In this document: positions 29,072-31,866 of the stretch, piece after piece
Layout of the letters: the number at the start of each line of letters is the position of its first letter
Numbering within the stretch: position 1 is the first letter of the stretch
IMG/VR virus record: IMGVR_UViG_3300020020_000120
Location: 1-31,866 of that record
Reading direction: 5' to 3' (one strand)
DNA: 31,866 bases
From: a virus
Position numbers and translations under genes: made by a program
The notes under the pieces: generated by a model
What the model was told of the DNA's origin: nothing
Database searches by the model: none
Seen by the model: only the letters and a program-made list of their open reading frames with translations

Positions 29072-29523
29072 GTATTGTGATTGAATTTTGTGATCGAATA
29101 CGCTGGTAATGCACAGGGGCATGAAAAGTGTTTTGGGGGCCGCTTTCCAAATTCCTGATCCCTTGTTTTCTTGTAGGTTTTCTTGATCCAGCTGTTGCCA
29201 TTCAGGGTAAGGACCTGTTGCTTGTTGATCATATACACGGTTGTCTTGAACTTCCTGACCTTCCGGCAATACTGGAATATAAACTTGGTGCTTTTCACGT
29301 TGATCCTGCTAACAAGCTTTAAATCCGCTTCCCGGACCGAATAACGGCCGCTTTCCGGGGGCCTTGGATTTACCTTGGTTCCAAAAAGGGGCGTTCCTTG
29401 GGCTTCTGTTGGCTCCACATCAAACAGGATCATTTGCCCCGGGGCATCCTTTCCCGGGGTCAGCTTCACAATGTGACCGCCCCTGAACAGGCATTCAAAT
29501 ATTTTACGCTGAAGCTTTGTCAT
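29065..29523 (-). CDS. Hypothetical basic protein
   Basis: A 152-residue protein, basic towards the C terminus (WIKKTYKKTRDQEFGKRPPKH), not recognised. N terminus has a winged-helix-like start (LQRKIFECLFRGGHIVKL). A VREADLKLVSRINVKS segment resembles a recognition helix plus strand. DNA binding is likely, function unknown. Starts one base after the stop of the next gene upstream (TAAGATG). Confidence 0.6.
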   Translation of the reverse strand: MTKLQRKIFECLFRGGHIVKLTPGKDAPGQMILFDVEPTEAQGTPLFGTKVNPRPPESGRYSVREADLKLVSRINVKSTKFIFQYCRKVRKFKTTVYMINKQQVLTLNGNSWIKKTYKKTRDQEFGKRPPKHFSCPCALPAYSITKFNHNTN

Positions 29524-29524
29524 C

Positions 29525-30004
29525 TTAGTATTTCAAATCTGTCCAATGAATGATTTGGCCGTTCCTTACTGATTGCTTGAACCAACGGAAGAACTGTTCT
29601 GAATTCGTGAAGCCATCGTTCCGGGAAAACTGTTCCATCCATCCCGGGGTAATCTCAAACACATGGTCCCTGTTCCTGCAATACATAAGCTTCTTGTCAA
29701 TGTACAGGGCTGCACAGCCTTCATGTCTTATCGTCAAATCAAACCGCTGTACAGCCCTGCACTTTGATAGTTCTTCAATATCCCGGTTGAACTGATCATA
29801 TTTTTTTGTCCTGACACCAATAGCCATGTGAAGCACGTCACCGGCTTTCCATCTTTGACCGGTCCTGATTGTGTGAAGCTTTGGAATAAAGGTTTCCACT
29901 GAACCGATTGCAAAGCAATGTGTTTCCCTTCCCGCTGAAAGGATTTTATGAACAAAGTTTGTTGGTTCACCCCAAGGAAAGTAAGTTTTAAATCCAAGTA
30001 TCAT
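29525..30004 (-). CDS. ASCH/PUA-like domain protein
   Basis: A 159-residue protein. MILGFKTYFPWGEPTNF, then LHTIRTGQRWKAGDVLHMAIGVRTKKYDQF (about residues 43-73) is the pattern of ASCH-like proteins common in Bacteroidota phages: an HTIR element and RWKAGD loop. ASCH domains are PUA-like and are thought to bind RNA or modified nucleotides. Later segment IYDKKLMYCRNRD-like and a C-terminal basic-aromatic region are unassigned. Coupled to the 30001-30648 gene by ATGA. Confidence 0.65.
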   Translation of the reverse strand: MILGFKTYFPWGEPTNFVHKILSAGRETHCFAIGSVETFIPKLHTIRTGQRWKAGDVLHMAIGVRTKKYDQFNRDIEELSKCRAVQRFDLTIRHEGCAALYIDKKLMYCRNRDHVFEITPGWMEQFSRNDGFTNSEQFFRWFKQSVRNGQIIHWTDLKY

Positions 30005-30648
30005 TTCAGAAGTTTTATTTTATTCATTGCCAAGGCAAGACCTTTTTCATCCAAGTCAAAAACAGCTTTACAACTCTCAATCAATTTTGTCATTGCTGAA
30101 TAAGTATTCACAAACCAAGCTTCCCGTTCTTTGGTCCAATCAATAAACTTGTGTTCTGAATATGATCCCCACCTTGTCCCCTTGCCAACAGAAGGCCCAA
30201 CGTCTTCGCCATCCTTTGAATAAAATTGCTTTTCCCCTATTGTGATAATATACCCAACATTGAATTCAAGTTCCATTGCTTGTGTTGGATATTCGGTTTT
30301 ATCAAACCTGACAACATAAGGGGAAGAAAACCGTCCCGGACTTGAACTGTCTGGAACAAAATCAACAAGGTGTTTTGAACTGAATTTATATGCAATTACC
30401 TTTCTCTTTCCCTTCGTTTGTGCATAGTATTCAGAAACTATTTTATCAAAGGCTTTGGAAACTTCGTGAACGGTATTCCCAAACACATATTCCCCGTTGT
30501 TGTCATATACTGCAATGTCATGGGGAAGCTTTATCCAAAACTTTTTATTTTCTGTCTTGATCCTTCGCCGGGATGGTGTGCCAAAATTAATCTTGGCTTC
30601 AAGGTGTCCGCCGTTATAGCGGGAAATGTGTGTTCCAACAATAGGCAT
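30001..30648 (-). CDS. Hypothetical protein
   Basis: A 215-residue protein from ATG at 30648 (MPIVGTHISRYNGG), chosen over 30693 because of the A-rich leader CCTAAAAATTTACATCATG. Not recognised. Strands dominate the first 70 residues (FWIKLPHDIAVYDNNGEYVFG); the middle has AMELEFNVGYIITIGEKQFYS and the end is helical with WTKEREAWFVNTYSAM. Upstream, a lone TAAATTTG (30678-30685) fits a -7 element without a -33 partner. Confidence 0.65.
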   Translation of the reverse strand: MPIVGTHISRYNGGHLEAKINFGTPSRRRIKTENKKFWIKLPHDIAVYDNNGEYVFGNTVHEVSKAFDKIVSEYYAQTKGKRKVIAYKFSSKHLVDFVPDSSSPGRFSSPYVVRFDKTEYPTQAMELEFNVGYIITIGEKQFYSKDGEDVGPSVGKGTRWGSYSEHKFIDWTKEREAWFVNTYSAMTKLIESCKAVFDLDEKGLALAMNKIKLLK

Positions 30649-30708
30649 GATGTAAATTTTTAGGTACTCAAAGGAAGCAAATTTATTTAACAATCACAAA
30701 ATATATTT

Positions 30709-31116
30709 TCACAGGCAATCGGCTTCTTTCAGGGTCTTTGTGGCCTTCAGCTTTTTAATTTCTTCCTTGAAATAAAACATCATTGTCGAAATCTCAAATG
30801 CTCCAAGCTTGCAAACGGTCCTTGACAGAAGATCAATTTCTTCCCATGTTCCCGGGCCGTATCGCTTATTCATTTCTTCCCTGTATTCCTTTTGTCTTCC
30901 CCCGCCGGCCGGACCGTTGCAGATTTTACACTGTGCATGATTGTTCTTTTCATGAAACTTCGTTGCCATGTGTTGCCGCTTTACACCATGCCCACAATCC
31001 ATATTTCGGAAGTACCTGATTGCTGAACAGGTAAAGCATTTACAGAAACCGTTTTCATTGCTGTCACGAAGACGAATGAATTCGCTGAATACTTTCCAAA
31101 GCTTTTTATCATTCAT
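30709..31116 (-). CDS. NinG-like recombination protein
   Basis: A 135-residue protein with the NinG (Rap) layout: an N-terminal helix with LWKVFSEFIRLRD, the cysteine pair FCKCFTC (C25, C27, C30), MDCGHGVKRQHM with C41 and H43, then HEKNNHAQCKICNGPAGG with H60, C63 and C66, and a C-terminal helical part. In lambda, NinG/Rap is a Holliday-junction-processing nuclease that aids recombination. This fits the DNA-metabolism block here. It overlaps the previous stop by eight bases. Confidence 0.8.
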   Translation of the reverse strand: MNDKKLWKVFSEFIRLRDSNENGFCKCFTCSAIRYFRNMDCGHGVKRQHMATKFHEKNNHAQCKICNGPAGGGRQKEYREEMNKRYGPGTWEEIDLLSRTVCKLGAFEISTMMFYFKEEIKKLKATKTLKEADCL

Positions 31117-31597
31117 CTTTAAACGTTTTTATCTTGATCCTGTAAAACTTTTGCTTGCCCAACTTCTGAAATTCAAATGACAGTTCAAACCTGTGAAGGG
31201 GGAACTTCTTTTGAAGTTGTTTCATTTCCCTTTCAATAACCCCGCCGGCATGTGTTGTTTCCCGGTGAATACGTGAATATTCTTTGTCAGGGTGTTGAAC
31301 AATTTTTGCTTCCGTCTTTACATTGATATCAGGAAGGGCATCAAAAGCCGGCCTTGTATAAATCATGTACTTTTCATCAATGGTTTCTTCAAGGCTTGCA
31401 TGTTGGTTGCCATTTTCCCAACTAATTAAGTCTTCAACAAACTGTTCAACCTTATTACCAAGGTCATCAGGAACTTTTAAAGGTCGAAGCATGATTGAAA
31501 AGTATTCCGTTATGATCGGAATTTTTACCCGGTAATCTTGCGGGGTTGCAACTTCAAGCTTGATCAGGAAAGCAAGAAGGCGTTGTGTTGCTGTCAT
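31109..31597 (-). CDS. Hypothetical protein
   Basis: A 162-residue protein, not recognised. First part helical (TATQRLLAFLIKLEVATPQ, KVEQFVEDLISWENG), C-terminal part strand-rich and basic (HRFELSFEFQKLGKQKFYRIKIKTF, residues about 134-158). Flanked by an ATGA overlap upstream and NinG downstream, so possibly part of the recombination block. Confidence 0.6.
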   Translation of the reverse strand: MTATQRLLAFLIKLEVATPQDYRVKIPIITEYFSIMLRPLKVPDDLGNKVEQFVEDLISWENGNQHASLEETIDEKYMIYTRPAFDALPDINVKTEAKIVQHPDKEYSRIHRETTHAGGVIEREMKQLQKKFPLHRFELSFEFQKLGKQKFYRIKIKTFKDE

Positions 31598-31764
31598 CTT
31601 GATTTTGTTTTTTTCATTTTAAATCCGGTATCAAAAAGCTTTTCCCGAACATGTGCAACTTCTTTTATTGCTTCGTTCAAAGGGCTTCCCTCAATATTGT
31701 AGTTTAGTTTCATAAGCTTTCCAACAATTGTGTCAAGCTGTTTTAATGCTGAAGACTTGTTCAT
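31594..31764 (-). CDS. Small hypothetical protein
   Basis: A 56-residue gene with ATGA overlaps on both sides. The product is helical and basic (SSALKQLDTIVGKLMKLN, EAIKEVAHVREKLF, GFKMKKTKSR). Not recognised. Confidence 0.6.
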   Translation of the reverse strand: MNKSSALKQLDTIVGKLMKLNYNIEGSPLNEAIKEVAHVREKLFDTGFKMKKTKSR

Positions 31765-31866
31765 TGATTTGGGTTTAATGTTAAAGGTTGAATTTTGAAA
31801 GTCACATTGTGGTTGATCAGTTCTGCTTTGCTCAATTCATCTGCATACTTGTTTTGTTCCCGCCTG
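31761..31866 (-). CDS. Partial hypothetical protein, C-terminal end
   Basis: The last 34 codons of a gene entering from the right edge; the stop overlaps the next start (CAATGA). Visible sequence is charged then strand-like (KYADELSKAELINHN, TFKIQPLTLNPNQ). Not enough to identify. Confidence 0.55.
   Translation of the reverse strand, partial: RREQNKYADELSKAELINHNVTFKIQPLTLNPNQ

Noticed and set aside
28008-29201. Longer start for the exonuclease
   Set aside because: The extra 47 residues overlap the upstream gene and look random; the ATG at 29060 touches a start-associated site.
30678-30685. Promoter before the 30001-30648 gene
   Set aside because: Only the -7 element TAAATTTG is present; no TTG 17-23 bases upstream.
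1-31866. CRISPR array, tRNA genes, insertion sequences
   Set aside because: No regularly spaced long repeats, tRNA-like cloverleaf or transposase was seen; the 13-copy word is too short and irregularly spaced for a CRISPR.

Overview
The window is one long, densely packed, minus-strand gene array of a tailed double-stranded DNA bacteriophage or prophage of the phylum Bacteroidota. Terminase subunits, portal, MuF-type head protein, tape measure, tail tip proteins, fibre and muramidase are all recognisable. Evidence for the host is indirect: start codons are preceded by A-rich leaders rather than Shine-Dalgarno sites, two intergenic sites match the flavobacterial promoter TTG-N17-23-TAnnTTTG, lipoprotein signals look Bacteroidota-like, and several proteins (portal with a CxxC zinc module, the small CKHF...GIP..IL protein, the GH108 lysin) resemble families I know from Bacteroidota phages. 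I see no sheath gene, so a siphovirus is more likely than a myovirus. No integrase, tRNA or CRISPR was seen. The major capsid gene is not identified and probably lies beyond the left edge.

Transcription runs from high to low coordinates. From 31.9 to 26 kb lies a DNA-metabolism and small-gene block: NinG-like recombination protein, ASCH-like protein, DEDDh exonuclease, ParB/sulfiredoxin-like protein with a tiny HTH partner, and several unknowns. From 26 to 22 kb is a string of short unknown genes joined mostly by ATGA overlaps, with an HNH endonuclease and a small cysteine-rich lipoprotein. From 22 to 19 kb is the packaging block: small terminase, two small proteins, a PD-(D/E)XK-type nuclease and large terminase.

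From 19 to 15.2 kb is a set of more independent units separated by hairpin terminators: a lipoprotein with its own promoter and terminator (a moron-like cassette), a fibre with an N-terminal signal peptide, a 235-base noncoding interval that could make a short RNA, and a GH108 muramidase. From 15.2 to 6.2 kb is the tail block: a tail-chaperone-like gene pair joined by a probable -1 frameshift, a two-helix holin candidate, the tape measure, two tail tip proteins and a candidate tail tube protein. From 6.2 kb to the left edge are the head and neck genes: portal, MuF protein fused to a zinc metallopeptidase domain, a small cysteine protein, and neck or tail-completion candidates. The head genes therefore follow the tail genes.

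The most striking signal not explained by genes is an 11-base near-palindrome, AAACTWAGTTT, present 13 times. Seven copies lie 0 to 5 bases before a start codon, often overlapping the previous gene's stop codon, one lies just after a start codon, and one lies 53 bases upstream of the small terminase. It resembles in placement the start-associated sequences and stoperators of some mycobacteriophages and is the best candidate here for an undescribed regulatory system.
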